NCBI RefSeq assembly: GCF_003255815.1
Contig: NC_037673.1
Coordinates: 164,041,427-164,105,426 of the forward strand
DNA length: 64,000 nt
Origin: Theropithecus gelada
Lineage: Eukaryota; Chordata; Mammalia; Primates; Cercopithecidae
Reading direction: 5' to 3'
Below the pieces are notes generated by a model. The model saw only the letters and a program-made list of their open reading frames with translations, was not told the DNA's origin and ran no database searches. The translations under genes and the position numbers were made by a program. Shown one piece after another: positions 11,440 through 22,065 of the stretch (positions within the stretch are counted from its first letter, which is position 1; every line of letters begins with the position of its first letter).

Positions 11440-11992
11440 CATTTCAATGCTTTCCTAGCTGGACTTCTTAACAAGTACATACAATTAGGAGGAAGGGAAG
11501 TTTAAGTGGGCCATGAAAAGGTCAGGTGAGTTTTAGGGAGCCTGGACCCAATATCCTTATTACATAGCTGGGGCTTATGCTGACCCACCAAGGTCAGTGC
11601 TAAGGGAGTTATAAGCAGAATTCAAACTCAAGTTTTTGTTACTGTTTTTATGTTTGACATGGGAGTATACAGCAAGGGAGATCACCTCACCTCTGGTTCT
11701 GAGGTTGGTACTCAGAAGCTATGGACTGTCAGCATATTTTGATTAAACACCTATCATGTGTCCACCATGTCATAGGTGCTGGGCATTGCCTGGGTTTGAA
11801 GATCTATCATCACATCTGAGTCAGGTCCTTGGCTTCCTTCTGGCATTCTGTTTGACACTGATTAGTTCTGAGAACCTGCTGGCCTTGACTTGCCCACTTC
11901 CTCACAGCAGCACAGACTCAGCATGAGATCCTTTTTTGCAGAATAACCCAGAGGCTTCCTGGATTTGATTGAGTTCTAGCTTGCTTTGGAAT
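11440..11992. other. Unique sequence, no gene seen
   Basis: No repeat recognised with confidence. CACCTATCATGTGTCCACC and ATAGGTGCTGGGCATTGCC near 11750-11790 are L2- or MIR-like but too short to call. Confidence 0.45.
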
Positions 11993-11999
11993 AGATTCC

Positions 12000-12045
<46 letters not shown>

Positions 12046-12141
12046 AGACGGAGTCTCGCTCTGTCACCCAGGCTGGAGTGCAGTGGCCGGATCTCAGCTC
12101 ACTGCAAGCTCCGCCTCCCGGGTTCACAGATTCCAACTTTT
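11993..12141 (-). mobile_element. Young 5'-truncated AluY (Old World monkey type)
   Basis: About 38 T residues, then only ~84 bp of the Alu 3' end (GAGACGGAGTCTCGCTCTG to CTCCGCCTCCCGGGTTCAC). The duplication AGATTCCAACTTTT occurs at 11993-12006 and 12128-12141. TGGCCGGATCTCAGCTCAC is the complement of a variant I associate with cercopithecoid AluYR copies. The body is nearly unmutated and the tail long, so the insertion is recent. A 72-codon minus frame here runs through the tail and is not a gene. Confidence 0.96.
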
Positions 12142-12915
12142 ACAAAGTGAAATTTCCTATGCTAAGCAAACTCTATTTATATTTTATTGTATTCTGTTGT
12201 CAGATGCCACAAGTACTTGAAAAGAGCTTGTGATATAACATATTCTTTATTGTAATATAACATTGAAAGCACATTATGGTCTGAATTATGACATTTCACG
12301 AGAAGAAAGGAGAAATCCTACATTAAACGTACACATTATTCATAAAACTTCTAATTCCAGGAAAATTAAACTTGAAAAAGTTATTTTCCAGAATGGATGA
12401 CCTATAGTGCGCAGGTTCTTATAAGTCAAATATGGTTCTTTATAAATACGTGGAAGATATGTGCCCAACTTGTATGCAGGCCTACAGCAGTATGTTTTGC
12501 ACAACCTGAATCAAACTAGGTCAGTCTTCTAAGAAACATTCCCATGTTACAATGCAACCAAACTTCAACAGGGCCTCTAGGCAGAGGAATGGTCTTCCTC
12601 TCTTGGGTGAAGAACCAAAACTGTAGCACTCTTCATTGTCAAGGTGTATGCCAAAGCATAGATCATGAGGGGAGAGCTTACACAGAATGACATGGCATGT
12701 GCCATCCAGAATCCACTGTGCAGCTGCTTAGGGACAGGAGTGTTTCCATTTTCAAAACCATGTAAGTTTCAGAGGTCAAGCTTAGCAAAGTAGCTTGGAA
12801 AGTGTGTACTTAGTAGGCTTGGGGAAAAGTTGGAAGCCCATGCCCTCATTTTGCCTCGATTATAGCTCTGCAAAAACCCTCTCTTAAGAGCTCCAAAGTC
12901 TATGCCTTATTCCCT
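12142..12915. other. Unique sequence, no gene seen
   Basis: About 770 bp without a recognisable repeat or a credible frame. Confidence 0.5.
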
Positions 12916-12919
12916 TCCC

Positions 12920-13010
12920 CATTTGGACTATTGTTACCCTGGGCAAGTTCTTTAATTAACTTCTCTGTGTTTTAGTTTCACCATTTATAACACAGAGATA
13001 ATTATACTTC
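12920..13010 (+). mobile_element. MIR SINE fragment
   Basis: CCTGGGCAAGTTCTTTAATT, TTCTCTGTGTTTTAGTTTC and ACCATTTATAACACAGAGAT match the MIR plus-strand core (gggcaagttacttaacctct, cagtttcctcatctgtaaaa). Confidence 0.8.
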
Positions 13011-14195
13011 AAGATAATATGTGGGAAAAAAAATGCCTTTCCATTGCACAATGAGAAGGGGACATGCAAGTTATCATGTTTGTTTATTAATAGCAATAAC
13101 GTCCCACATGAACAGTGGAATCAGCACTCTTCCCCACAGAACTCAGAACTTTTGTCCCGATTAACTCATTACGACTGACATTAACTCTGAGATTTTGCTG
13201 GCGGCGATGTGTCTTACTGTCTTTTTATTCTTCATTGGCACCTCCTGTAAGTAACTGGGTTTGGGCCACTCAAAAATCCCTGTTTCTGATAAATAAGGGA
13301 AATTTCAGACAGGATGGTAACTCCATAGCTATTCAGGCCAAAGAGTTGGTAGATCATAAAAACAATTCACATCCTTCATGTTCAAGGTTTATATATGCAT
13401 ATTTCCATAGTCTTACTCACTCCAAGATTGGTCATACCAGTTCAAGGTTGGATGACAGATGTGAGCAAATCAGCGTCAGACAAGTTGAGCAGATTTTAAC
13501 TTCCTATATTGTAGTAGAAAATTCCTCTCATAAAACAACGAGGCGCACAGATCAAAACCCCTGCTGTGTCCAATTAGACTTCTTTAAAAAGGAACAACCT
13601 CTTTAACTTTGTGAGTTTCTGGGGGCTGTTTATCTTTTCCTTTTGGCTTATCACAACTCTTAAATTACCTTAGCATACGCTTTGTTGCTAGTATTTTCTT
13701 GAATTTTCTTTTTTTCCATTGCCATGGGAAACAAACAAAAAAGTTTTTTTTTTAATTTTCATAAGAGGCATTTCAAGAAATTGTTAGAGGGAGAAAGAAT
13801 GTTGCTTAATGAAATAAAGAAGAGATAATTTCCAAAGGCTTTTAAAACTACATAGTAGGACAATCATTCAAGTATGGGATGCACCCTTAAGCAAGATTAG
13901 GTCTTATGGGTGACAGAGGAACTAAGTTTGGTGTGTCAGCCTTGCATTCTTATTACCTTAGTTCCTGCGCTTCATACAAATTTAAGATCCAAGCAATTAT
14001 GCCTAACATGCTTTTGAATATAGTAAAATCATGCATTTTATGTAGTCAGTAATCAAAGTACTGCAGTGGTTTTTCCATCCAAAGACACAGTGCCATTATG
14101 AATAATGACTCCTAGAAAAATATAGCAAGGTAGTCCAATGCAGCAGCATAATCATTTATGAATCTACCAAACCTCTTTCACACTGCAGGAAGTTT
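13011..14195. other. Unidentified sequence with the window's longest open frame
   Basis: A 163-codon plus frame at 13115-13606 starts MESALFPTELRTF and ends KKEQPL. I see no signal peptide, membrane segment, zinc-binding pattern or known domain. The composition (rich in S, T, R, I) is typical of random translation. There is no poly-A tail or target duplication to suggest a retrocopy. I do not call a gene; the stretch could be an eroded element I do not recognise. Confidence 0.4.
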
Positions 14196-14290
14196 AATAG
14201 ATGATCAGTTCCTTGAGGGAAGAAGCTTTCTTATTTATCTTTGTATCTTCATTACCCAGTAAGCACCATTCCTGGCACATCAAAAATCAC
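14196..14290 (+). mobile_element. L2 LINE 3' end
   Basis: TTCCTTGAGGGAAGAAGC, TTTGTATCTTCATTACCCAG and ACCATTCCTGGCACATC match the L2 3' terminal region, which ends directly at a tetranucleotide microsatellite. Confidence 0.75.
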
Positions 14291-14300
14291 AGATGATTAA

Positions 14301-14358
14301 TGGATGGATGGATGGATGGATGGATGGATGGATGGATGGATGGATGGATGGATGGATG
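14301..14358. repeat. (TGGA)n microsatellite
   Basis: About 14 perfect TGGA units directly downstream of an L2 3' end, whose natural tail is made of TGAA-like units. The array probably grew from that tail. Long and pure enough to vary between individuals. Confidence 0.96.
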
Positions 14359-14489
14359 ATGAATGGAGAAAAAATATTTTCCTCTTTTGGTCTTTGAAGT
14401 TTCTAGGTATTACCAATGAAGACACAGAGTATAGGGCAAGGTTCTCATACCTAAAAATCAGGCCAAACCAGCATGTTTAATAAAATATT

Positions 14490-14870
14490 TTTTCATTGCC
14501 CTTAGAATAAAACTCAGATCATTTATTGTGGCTAGTGTGATGTGATTTGGCCAGAGGCTAACATTCATAACTTCATCTCTTTCCATTCTCCTTTTCTCTC
14601 CCTACTCTGTGACACTAGACTTCCTTGCATTCTTTGGAAACACCCAAACTCTTTCCTGTGACAGCCTTTTACTTCCTGTTCCATCTGCCCAGAATCTTTC
14701 TCCCTATCTTTGCATGACTGGTATGGTCATTCACCAGACTCAAATATCATTCCTTAGATACCCCTGCCCCATCCAAATTTGTTCCCCTCCTCCCTTTCAG
14801 TATCCTCAACACCCAAGAGTGCCTTGCACCTAGTACGTACTCAGTAAATATCTGTTGGGTGGTTGATAAA
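14490..14870 (+). mobile_element. L2 LINE
   Basis: AATAAAACTCAGATCATTTA, TTCTCTCCCTACTCTGTGAC, TTCCTGTTCCATCTGCCCAG, TCACCAGACTCAAATATCAT and GCCTTGCACCTAGTACGTAC follow L2 order to the 3' end. A 74-codon frame at 14609-14833 is inside it and broken relative to any L2 protein. Confidence 0.82.
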
Positions 14871-15065
14871 TTGTTATACATATTTTGCAAATATTTAATA
14901 TGTTACTGTTGAATATTTAATTTAAAAATTACTGAGGTTTTTCTTCTTCCCAAACTCCAATTAAAAAGCAAGCAATCAAAAACTCCAAACCAAGGTGAAA
15001 ATGTTTCTTTTGTTTTGTTCTCCTAACTTACTAGAAGCCAAGAGGTTGCCTATTCTACTTACCAT

Positions 15066-15149
15066 GGAAGGAAGGAGGGAAGGAAGGAAGGAAGGAAGGA
15101 AGGAAGGAAGGAAGGAAGGAAGGAAGGAAGGAAGGAAGGAAGGAAGGAA
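15066..15149. repeat. (GGAA)n microsatellite
   Basis: 84 bp of GGAA with one GGAGGGAA interruption near the left end. All-purine plus strand. The 66-codon minus and 62-codon plus frames across it encode Pro/Phe/Leu/Ser and Glu/Gly/Arg/Lys periodic peptides and are artefacts. Confidence 0.97.
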
Positions 15150-15384
15150 AAACTTAGAAAAGACTGAATTAAACAAAGTTTAAGAAAAACAAGAGTCGTA
15201 AAACTTCTCAAGGCCTTTAATATGTTTATGTGAACTGAGACTTTCTATTAGAATAGAGGCTTTACTTCTCAAAGTTATTTGACCAGAGAGCATTTTTCCT
15301 CCTCCTCTCCCTCCTTCTTTCTCTGAGTACTTTGGAGACTAATCTTTGACTGCATACATTTTGGGAAACAATAAAATAGGAACC

Positions 15385-15565
15385 ACCATCTGCTGAGCAT
15401 TTTCTGTGCCCTAGGCACTGTACTAGGCATTTTAAGTTTGTCACTTGCTTTGGTTCTGGTGCTTTTATTAATGAAGGAAATGAGCCTCACAGAGTTTAGC
15501 TAACTTGACCAAATGCACATAACCATCACATCAAGCACAGCAGCTATGATTTGAACCATTGCTGC
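15385..15565 (-). mobile_element. MIR SINE
   Basis: TCTGTGCCCTAGGCACTGTAC, ATGAAGGAAATGAGCCTCAC and AGTTTAGCTAACTTGACC follow MIR minus-strand order; the middle is diverged. Two 60-71-codon minus frames run through it. Confidence 0.7.
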
Positions 15566-15636
15566 TTGATTCCCATGGCTTTGATCTTCTCACTGCTATG
15601 TACAACTTTTCAAAATATTACTTCTAAGTAGTTAAA

Positions 15637-15814
15637 GCAGAAGTTCTCACTCTCAAATACATACAAAGCTTATAAAATACACATTCCTGGGCCCTATACC
15701 AGATTTTTTTTTATTCAGTAGGTCTGGGTTGGGATCCAAAAATTTGCATTTCTAGCAGGCTCCCAGGTGATGCCTGTTACTCTGGCCTGGGGCCCACATT
15801 TTGAGAACCATTGA
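15637..15814 (+). mobile_element. MER5A-type hAT-Charlie element
   Basis: Starts GCAGAAGTTCTCACTCTC, then CATTCCTGGGCCC, TTATTCAGTAGGTCTGGG, AATTTGCATTTCTAGCAG, CTCCCAGGTGATGCC and ends TTTGAGAACCATTGAC. Nearly full-length copy of the ~190-bp non-autonomous DNA transposon. No coding capacity. Confidence 0.9.
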
Positions 15815-15949
15815 CTTAAAGCCCCGCGATTCCTGTTTAATGATCTTTGCAATAATGTTATTAGAAGCTTAAGAAGCTGAAGACTTTTTCAATTAGTTTA
15901 TACTGCCTTCGATAATGCAGATAACTAGATAACAGGGAGCTCAACAATT

Positions 15950-16340
15950 CATTTCAATTCCACAAATGTTTATTGAGCATCTACTGTTATAGACATTATG
16001 TAACATACAGGAAATTTGAGATAATTAAGACCAGGCACTTGGCCTTAAGGGGACTTTAGTCTAGTTAATAGCAGCATGAGGTGGATGAGGCTTTAAGAAG
16101 ACCAAAACAAAGAGATGGTTGTGACTCAGCAGGTCAGGCGGTCTGATAGATATCAACCCAGTGCCAGCATGGCACATCACAGCCCTCCCCATCTGGGCTA
16201 GAGCTGGGACTGGGGAAAGCCTTCCCACAGAGATGGCACCTGATTGGCATCCTAAATCATGATCAGTAGTCAGCTGGGGTGGAGGATTTCAGGAAATGCC
16301 AGCAGCAAGTGCAAAGGCATAGAGAGATGAAAAAACATGG
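15950..16340 (-). mobile_element. L2 LINE
   Basis: AATGTTTATTGAGCATCTAC is the complement of the L2 3' end, followed by GACCAGGCACTTGGCCTTAA and later GAGGATTTCAGGAAATGCCA and GCAGCAAGTGCAAAGGCATA. These occur in the L2 minus-strand order. Confidence 0.8.
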
Positions 16341-17810
16341 GGCCTTTGGGGAAAGCTTGAATAGCTAAAGGAAAGACTAGCACACAGATGTGTCCAGATT
16401 TAGGTTAGCAGAGGGGAATGACTGAATTAAGGCTGGAATCTGGCTGTGAGAAGGCCCTTGTCTGCCTTCCATGGATTATATACAAAAGTCAGAGCAATGT
16501 TTAAGAGAACTCATGGTTAAGATATGTGGCTTCCAACCATTCTTCAGGCATGCTTTCCTTTCATAAATAATTTTGCAACTGTATTGCTGATGAGGGCAGT
16601 ACAAAGAGTACTGAAACACTGAATCTGTCCTCTAGGAAGAGAAATAAAACATTTACAATCTAAAATTCAATACAGAGGTGGAAATGTGCCCTTATTAAAA
16701 AGCATGGAGACATAGAAAGAAGTCCTGGAACAGCAAAGAGGAAAAGGTCGCTCCATTTATAATAACTCTGGTAAGAGAGTCAAAGATGGGAAGCAAAGTA
16801 GGTGCCATTATCAACCTCGCAATACCTTTATGGATATTTTTATAGATGGTTCTCTTAGTCACCTCAAAGAGTGCTGGGATAGAAGCTGGGAAGTGGAAAC
16901 TCCAAAAGCTGTTAGAGAGGAATTGCCTTTAGAACCATGCTTGCTTTTTCCTCTTTGCTAAAACGTCCAGAAAATAGCTAGCATGTGCGTTTCCCCAGCC
17001 TGATTAAAGGGTGCATGTGCAAGTCTCTAAATAATTGCTGCATGAATCTTTATAACCACCCGAAATGAGCTTAACTCGGTTGGTCTACGATGGCAGAAAG
17101 GCTTATAATGTGAGGCTCATCATTCTATCACGCTTCAAAGAATGGGAGGCAGAAGCCCTGTTCCATTCTCCCCTCGCTTCCTGATTAATCCACACTTTTA
17201 GAATATGAGTAAGGGCTGACTGATGAGCTGATTTAGTTTAGCTTTGTAGGATTTTTCCTCCAATTTAGCAAGCAATGAGGACCCGCACTATTTCTACTCT
17301 TTCATTTGGCTCTTAAGTCTCATTTGTGCCATTAGCTGAACTGGTACCTTTTTTTTCCCTCCTGCTCAGAATTCAGAGACTTGTCCTTCTCTTGTAATTA
17401 TAAAGTGCTCACAATCAAGACAGCCCTGGTAAACTTTGCTTTTTGGCACAAAAACAATATTAGCTAAAGAGCTGGTTGTAACATAGATGCTTAGAAAAAG
17501 TAGGAAAAAATTAGGTCTTAAAAAGATTTATAAACCCCATTCCAGCTTGCATGCATCATCTTCCTTTCTTGCTATACACCCTGGAGAATAAGGGATGCTA
17601 TTTACAATGATCCCTGTCAGGAGATGTTGAATACAGACTTATCTGCCTGCCAGGTCACAATTACCTTTAAAACCTAAATGAAATGAAAGAAAAGAAGCCG
17701 CATTTTTCCCAGTAATGGGATATTCCGGCCGTAGTCTCATCGGCATCCACAGTCTTTGCCCCATTTGTGAGGGCCGCCTCAGGTTTGTCAAAGGGTCCTT
17801 ATTTTAGAAG
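16341..17810. other. Repeat-poor unique sequence
   Basis: No transposon recognised across about 1.5 kb apart from doubtful L2 remains at the left edge. The part at 16960-17460 is AT-rich with several TTAATTAA-like and TAAT motifs. No credible reading frame. Confidence 0.5.
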
Positions 17811-17814
17811 AAAG

Positions 17815-17865
17815 ATATACAGATATATAGATTGATAGCTAAGTAGGTAGGTATAGGTAGGATGG
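17815..17865. repeat. GATA/TAGG-rich low-complexity repeat
   Basis: ATATATAGATTGATAGC followed by TAGGTAGGTATAGGTAGG. An imperfect tetranucleotide patch. Confidence 0.75.
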
Positions 17866-17936
17866 TATGGAGAGAAAGAAACGGAGAACTAAATTTATGA
17901 GCCTGGGAATTTGAGTTGGGTAATCCATAGTTTTTG

Positions 17937-17956
17937 TTTTTTTTTTTTTTTTTTTT
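17937..17956. repeat. Orphan poly-T run
   Basis: Twenty T residues after TTTTTG, followed by GCATCTGCTGGGCACC. I find no Alu, L1 or mRNA-like body on either side. Two 63-74-codon frames start in it and are not credible. Confidence 0.85.
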
Positions 17957-18222
17957 GCATCTGCTGGGCACCTGCTACCACCTTAAACATTGGAAGCAGC
18001 ATGAAGTCCAGCCCCTTCATGGTGGGCAAAGTGATTGGAGAGGCAAGGGATTTGCACACAGAAGATGTGACTTCCTCCTATCTCCTGCTGATCTGGGTTT
18101 GCCATTCAAGAACCATTTGCCATAGCATTGCTTAGGACTCCTTAGTTTACCCAAACCTAATGAATGTGGTTTTCCTCTCCATAAACCACTTTCTATGTTT
18201 CCAATAAAGAAAATAATTTACT

Positions 18223-18436
18223 GCTGTGATTCTCAAATTTTGGTCCCCACAGAAAAACAACATCACCAGCTCCTGGAAACTAGTTAGAAAGGCAAGTCCT
18301 CAGCACTCTACCTCTCTCCTTTCCCTGGACTTAGGGAATTGGAAATTCTAGGGGTGGGGCCCATAAAGCTGTGGTTTAACCAGCTTTCCAATGAGTCTAA
18401 TATATGCTAAAGTCTGAGAAGCACTAATCTAGTAGC
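18223..18436 (-). mobile_element. MER5-type hAT-Charlie element
   Basis: GTGATTCTCAAATTTTGGTCC, CTAGTTAGAAAGGCAAGTCC, AGGGGTGGGGCCCATAAAGC and CTAAAGTCTGAGAAGCACTA match the complement of MER5 from end to end, with some inserted sequence in the middle. Confidence 0.85.
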
Positions 18437-18479
18437 TTGGACTTGCTTAGCTATCCCTTTAAGCTTAAATTGGCAGCTT

Positions 18480-18630
18480 AGGCCAGTCACTGGAATCACC
18501 TCAGGAGTTTGAAACGATGTAAATGCCGGGGTGGGTGCCAACTCAGAAACTCTGATGTAATAGGGCCAGGCAGCAGCCTGGACACCACAGTGTTTAAAAG
18601 CTGCCCAGATGCTCTTGAGGAAGAGTTCAT
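18480..18630 (+). mobile_element. Second MER5-like hAT fragment
   Basis: GGAATCACCTCAGGAGTTTG, AACTCAGAAACTCTGATG and AAAGCTGCCCAGATGCTC resemble MER5-related elements in the other orientation. It lies immediately beside the element at 18223-18436. Family assignment is tentative. A 115-codon minus frame (18407-18754) spans both elements and is spurious. Confidence 0.55.
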
Positions 18631-18699
18631 ATGGAAGCAAGTGTAAGAGGAGCTGGGGGAGAGAGACTGGGGATGTACAGATATTTAGCTGATTACTGC

Positions 18700-19145
18700 A
18701 AGACCTAAACCAGGCTCTCAGCATTAAGGAGAACCTTGTCTGAGGCTGAGTCACTGGGTATAGGGGTCAAGAGGGACCAACAGGAAAGAAGGTAGAGAGC
18801 TCATAGGCTGGTTGAAAGTGGAGGGAAAGCAGAAGGAGGAGTCAAAGATAGCTTTGAGTTCTTGAGCATGGCTAGAATGATGAGGCCCTTCTTAGGGAAA
18901 GCAAGAATGGAGATTAGGAGGGAAGGAGATATTTGTTTGAGTTGGGGATGGGAAATAAAATTGAATCTGAAAAGGTGTGGATTGGTTCCATGGTCATATC
19001 CAACAGGCAGCTGAAAGTTTGGGTCTGGATTTCAGGGAAGAGAGGCAAGAGGGAAGAAAAGAATGGAAGGGAAGAGAAGAGAGAGAGGAATGAAGGGAGA
19101 GGGGAAGAAAAGACAATGAGAAATGCTGAGAGAGATTTTGCATTC
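18700..19145 (-). mobile_element. L2 LINE interior
   Basis: GGAGGAGTCAAAGATAGCTTTG, GAATGGAGATTAGGAGGG, CAACAGGCAGCTGAAAGTTT and GGGTCTGGATTTCAGGGAAG follow the L2 minus-strand consensus. The right part dissolves into purine-rich sequence. Confidence 0.7.
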
Positions 19146-19290
19146 TTAAAGCCTATGACAAGAATTCCATTGCTGAAAGAAGAGCATTTGCTGAAAGGAG
19201 AAAACAGGAGAAAGAGGACCGAGCCTCCACTGGTGCCTACATGTGCAGGGGAGAAAATAGAAAGAGAAGAAGAAAACAAAAGGGGCAAGA
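19034..19290. repeat. GA-rich low-complexity segment
   Basis: Strong purine bias on the plus strand (GGGAAGAGAGGCAAGAGGG, AAGAGAAGAGAGAGAGGAA, GAAAGAGAAGAAGAAAAC). Lack of stops here gives 120- and 124-codon frames on opposite strands (18914-19295). Their Glu/Lys/Arg or Ser/Phe/Leu composition marks them as artefacts. Confidence 0.8.
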
Positions 19291-19456
19291 GTTAGAAGAG
19301 TCACGTTAATGTCGCGTGATCAAAGCTAAAGAAAGAGTAGTTTGGGGGATTGGTGCAGGTAAGGTCAATTGCCAGCAGTACCAAACGCCAAAGACAGGCA
19401 AGGAGGGTAAGATATCTCAGGCAAGAAGAAAGCTTGCAAAGTCATCATGATAACAT

Positions 19457-19482
19457 AGTAATAATAACAATAATAATAATAA
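19457..19482. repeat. (AAT)n short microsatellite
   Basis: About eight AAT-like units with one AAC variant, at the left edge of a MIR. Confidence 0.85.
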
Positions 19483-19690
19483 TTGGTGTTCACAATGGAT
19501 TTATCACGTGCCAGGCTCTTGGCCAAGTGCGTTGCATGAATTCAACAACTCTCCAAGTATTAGGTATCCCCATTTTGCAGATGAGGAAACAGAGACATCA
19601 GGTACCCTGCACAAGGTTACACAGATAAAACGTAGGGGAGTGAATTCAGGAGATCCAACTCCTGAGAGACACCTGACCTCTCCGTGGAAA
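19483..19690 (-). mobile_element. MIR SINE, well preserved
   Basis: TTATCACGTGCCAGGCTCTTG, CCCATTTTGCAGATGAGGAA, CAGAGACATCAGGTACCC, CACAAGGTTACACAGATAAA and AGTGAATTCAGGAGATCC reproduce the MIR minus-strand consensus closely. Overlapping 66-92-codon frames on both strands are MIR-derived. Confidence 0.92.
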
Positions 19691-20325
19691 CCAGAGTGGC
19701 CCATTTAGAGGTCCACACTTAGTGTGGGTGGGAAAACCAGTAGGTGCCGGAACTCTCTGCCCACATGGATGAAAACATCTCCCTGGTTGTTCCAGACAGA
19801 GTTCTACTGCACAGGAAGCAGATTCCCTTTCTGGAGTGAATGTCGCTGGGCACATGACCAAGTGCCCATTATAGGATGGAGCGAAAGAACGGCATCCGAC
19901 TCTTACAAAAAGTTGACATCTGAACAAAGAGAAATAAAAGCAAGTATGTTAAATTAATTTGAAAGGTCTTGTTTAAATCCACTCACACAAAGACGTTCTC
20001 AATTAAGGCTTTTATTCTACCCTAAGCTTAGTTAAGTGTGGCAGCTCAGAGCACATTCTGGATGATGCCAGGAAAAATTCATTTCACACCTGAAATGCTT
20101 AGACCTCATGCCATTTCTTACAGTATCTTTCTGTCTGTGCCCTCAACCCACTAAAAAAAAAAAAAAAAAAAAAAAAGAAGCGGGGAGAAAGGAATGATAT
20201 CTTTCTCTGGAAACATTGCACTGAGGCAAACGTTTTCCCTTTGGTGCATTAGGAAGCCCTTAGATGTGAGAAGCTGGTGAGCTATGAAACAGCATTGGGA
20301 CTTCCCTTGCAATTAAAAAAAAAAA
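19691..20325. other. Unique sequence, no gene seen
   Basis: Frames of 93 (-) and 77 (+) codons overlap at 19646-19957 without domain signatures. A 24-nt poly-A at 20153-20176 follows CCCTCAACCCACT; I recognise no retrocopied gene upstream of it. Confidence 0.5.
20153..20176. repeat. Orphan poly-A run
   Basis: Twenty-four A residues followed by GAAGCGGGGAGAAAGG. No Alu or L1 end and no obvious target duplication around it. Confidence 0.9.
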
Positions 20326-20327
20326 TT

Positions 20328-20475
20328 ATCAAAGCACTTTCCATACATGAAACTGCCGTCACTCATGTGGGGGAGGAATTATTATCTCTGTATCACGAAG
20401 GTGGAAATTGTGGTACTGAGAGGTTAAACGATCTTTCCAGCAGGCAAGAGAAGAAACTTTTCCAGGCTTGGCATG
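20328..20475 (-). mobile_element. MIR SINE
   Basis: AAAGCACTTTCCATACATG, GAGGAATTATTATCTCTG, GGTGGAAATTGTGGTACTGA and GAGGTTAAACGATCTTTCC follow MIR minus-strand order. The 94-codon frame at 20277-20561 passes through it. Confidence 0.8.
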
Positions 20476-21095
20476 AGGACCTCTCTGTTTGTATATATGT
20501 TCCCATTAGGGCTGCTCTGATGATCCAAATAAAAGTTGGGAGTGGGGGTAATGATTTATAAGCCCAAGGTTTTTAAAACATCATTTCTCATGTTTGGAAG
20601 TGAAAGTTGGCTGTGAGAATTCATTGAAAATGAGCCTGGATAGATGAGGCTGATGCAGATTAGTTTTTGAAGTGGAAGGATTGGAGGATTGGCCTTGTTT
20701 TCAAACTGCTAATTTTCTTGTTAATCACTGCGTTGGTTAATAACCACCTAGTTATGACCGTGGCAGAGAAAGATTGTCTGAAATAGGTCAAGCCTTCGGT
20801 CAGCCTGGCGTGTCCTGTCTTGATGGAAGGCTCAGGAAGCAGGAAGACTGGAGTGATGGTGGGGGTGGGGGTGAGGTGGGATTGAGGCCTTGAGAGGAGA
20901 CAGCAGTGACCACCTGGGGGACTTTTCTGTGGGAGACTGACAGCACTGGATGCACTCCTGAGGAGCCCTGTGGGGCGGGGGACAGGAGTGTAAAAAAGGC
21001 CTTTTGGAATATGTGTGCCTTTTAATTCCTTGAATTATTTTTTCATTAATGACATGAATTAGATATGTTTTTCCTACATTCTAAGAACATGAGAG
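20476..21095. other. Unique sequence, no gene seen
   Basis: Moderately G-rich (GGGGGTGGGGGTGAGGTGGG near 20860). No repeat family recognised, no credible frame. Confidence 0.5.
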
Positions 21096-21249
21096 AATAA
21101 TTGGAATATGCATGTAAAATTTAAGAAGGCAATGAAAACCACCCAAAATTGAACACCCAGAGATGATCACTGTTACCCTTTGATATATAACTTCCTTTTC
21201 TCTTTCTCTTTCTTTCTCTCTCTCACGTGCTTTTTTAGTTTATCTTAAT

Positions 21250-21328
21250 AGTTCCTGACTGAATTGTTAGCACCTACCATGGTTCCTAGCACATGGTAGA
21301 TACTCAATAAATGTTGATGTAAGGATGT
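21250..21328 (+). mobile_element. L2 LINE 3' end
   Basis: AATTGTTAGCACCTACCATG, TCCTAGCACATGGTAGATAC and TCAATAAATGTTGATG match the L2 3' end; it splits the L1M-type copy. Confidence 0.7.
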
Positions 21329-21487
21329 AAAAAGCTACATCATATTCATTATTTATGGTATAGAATTATATAATAGGTATTACATAATTCTGCATCATTA
21401 CATATTTTTACAGTTTTCAAATACCAGGCTGAGCTATTACGTAAGGACACTTCTTTCATATGGAAACATACAGCACCATGAACCAAC

Positions 21488-21724
21488 ACGCAGTGACACT
21501 GTGGTCTAGAGTTTGGGTTCTGAAGTTAGTCTGTCTGGATTGGAAACCAGACTCCAACACTCAACCAGCAGTTCTTAATCTGTCAGGTAGGAGCAATACT
21601 CATACACATCTCATAACATTATTGTGAGAAGGAATAAATTAGTGCATTGAATGGGCTTAGCACCACACCTGGTAGAGTCATAATTGCTTGGTAAATAATA
21701 GTTATTGATATTATAGTATGTTAT
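21488..21724 (+). mobile_element. MIR SINE
   Basis: GACACTGTGGTCTAGAGTTT, GGTTCTGAAGTTAGTCTGTC, GTGAGAAGGAATAAATTAGTGC and AGCACCACACCTGGTAGAGT follow the MIR plus-strand order over nearly full length. Confidence 0.85.
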
Positions 21725-22065
21725 TAAATAGTATGCTAGAATACCTTATTAATGTTCTTCCATCATGCTGGCATATCACAATTTTTAAAAATCTACCCCC
21801 TTTTGGCAGGCATTTTTGTTGCTTCAATTTTTTGTTATTTAAAATACTAAATAGATCTTCTTTACTTAAAAGTTTATTTGCATATCTATAGTTATTTCCT
21901 TAGAACAAAATTATAAAGGTAGAAATATAAGATCACAGGCAATTAATCTTTTTATAACTTTATATGTTGCCAACAAAATGTGGTATTAGCACAGAAAGCA
22001 ACGGTGTGTGAGCGAGTCTGTTTTCCCATATCCTAAGTAATGGTCCTATCCTTTGCACATTTTAT

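Larger units (their letters stand above)
21096..22065 (-). mobile_element. L1M/HAL1-type LINE, broken into three pieces
   Basis: Pieces at about 21096-21235 (CACCCAGAGATGATCACTGTTACC), 21330-21480 (CATCATTACATATTTTTACAG) and 21725-22065 (TTTTTGTTGCTTCAATTTTT, AGTTATTTCCTTAGAACAAA, ATGTTGCCAACAAAATGTGG) match successive parts of an old L1M-type 3' region in minus orientation. L2 and MIR sequence lies between the pieces. Coding remnants are too decayed to read. Confidence 0.7.

Noticed and set aside
14301..15149. CRISPR-like regular repeats
   Set aside because: TGGA and GGAA arrays have 4-bp periods and no spacers; they are eukaryotic microsatellites.
18914..19295. 120- and 124-codon frames on opposite strands
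   Set aside because: Purine-rich L2-derived sequence; complete mutual overlap and skewed composition argue against coding.
20120..20180. Processed pseudogene ending in A24
   Set aside because: No gene-like sequence recognised upstream and no flanking direct repeat found.
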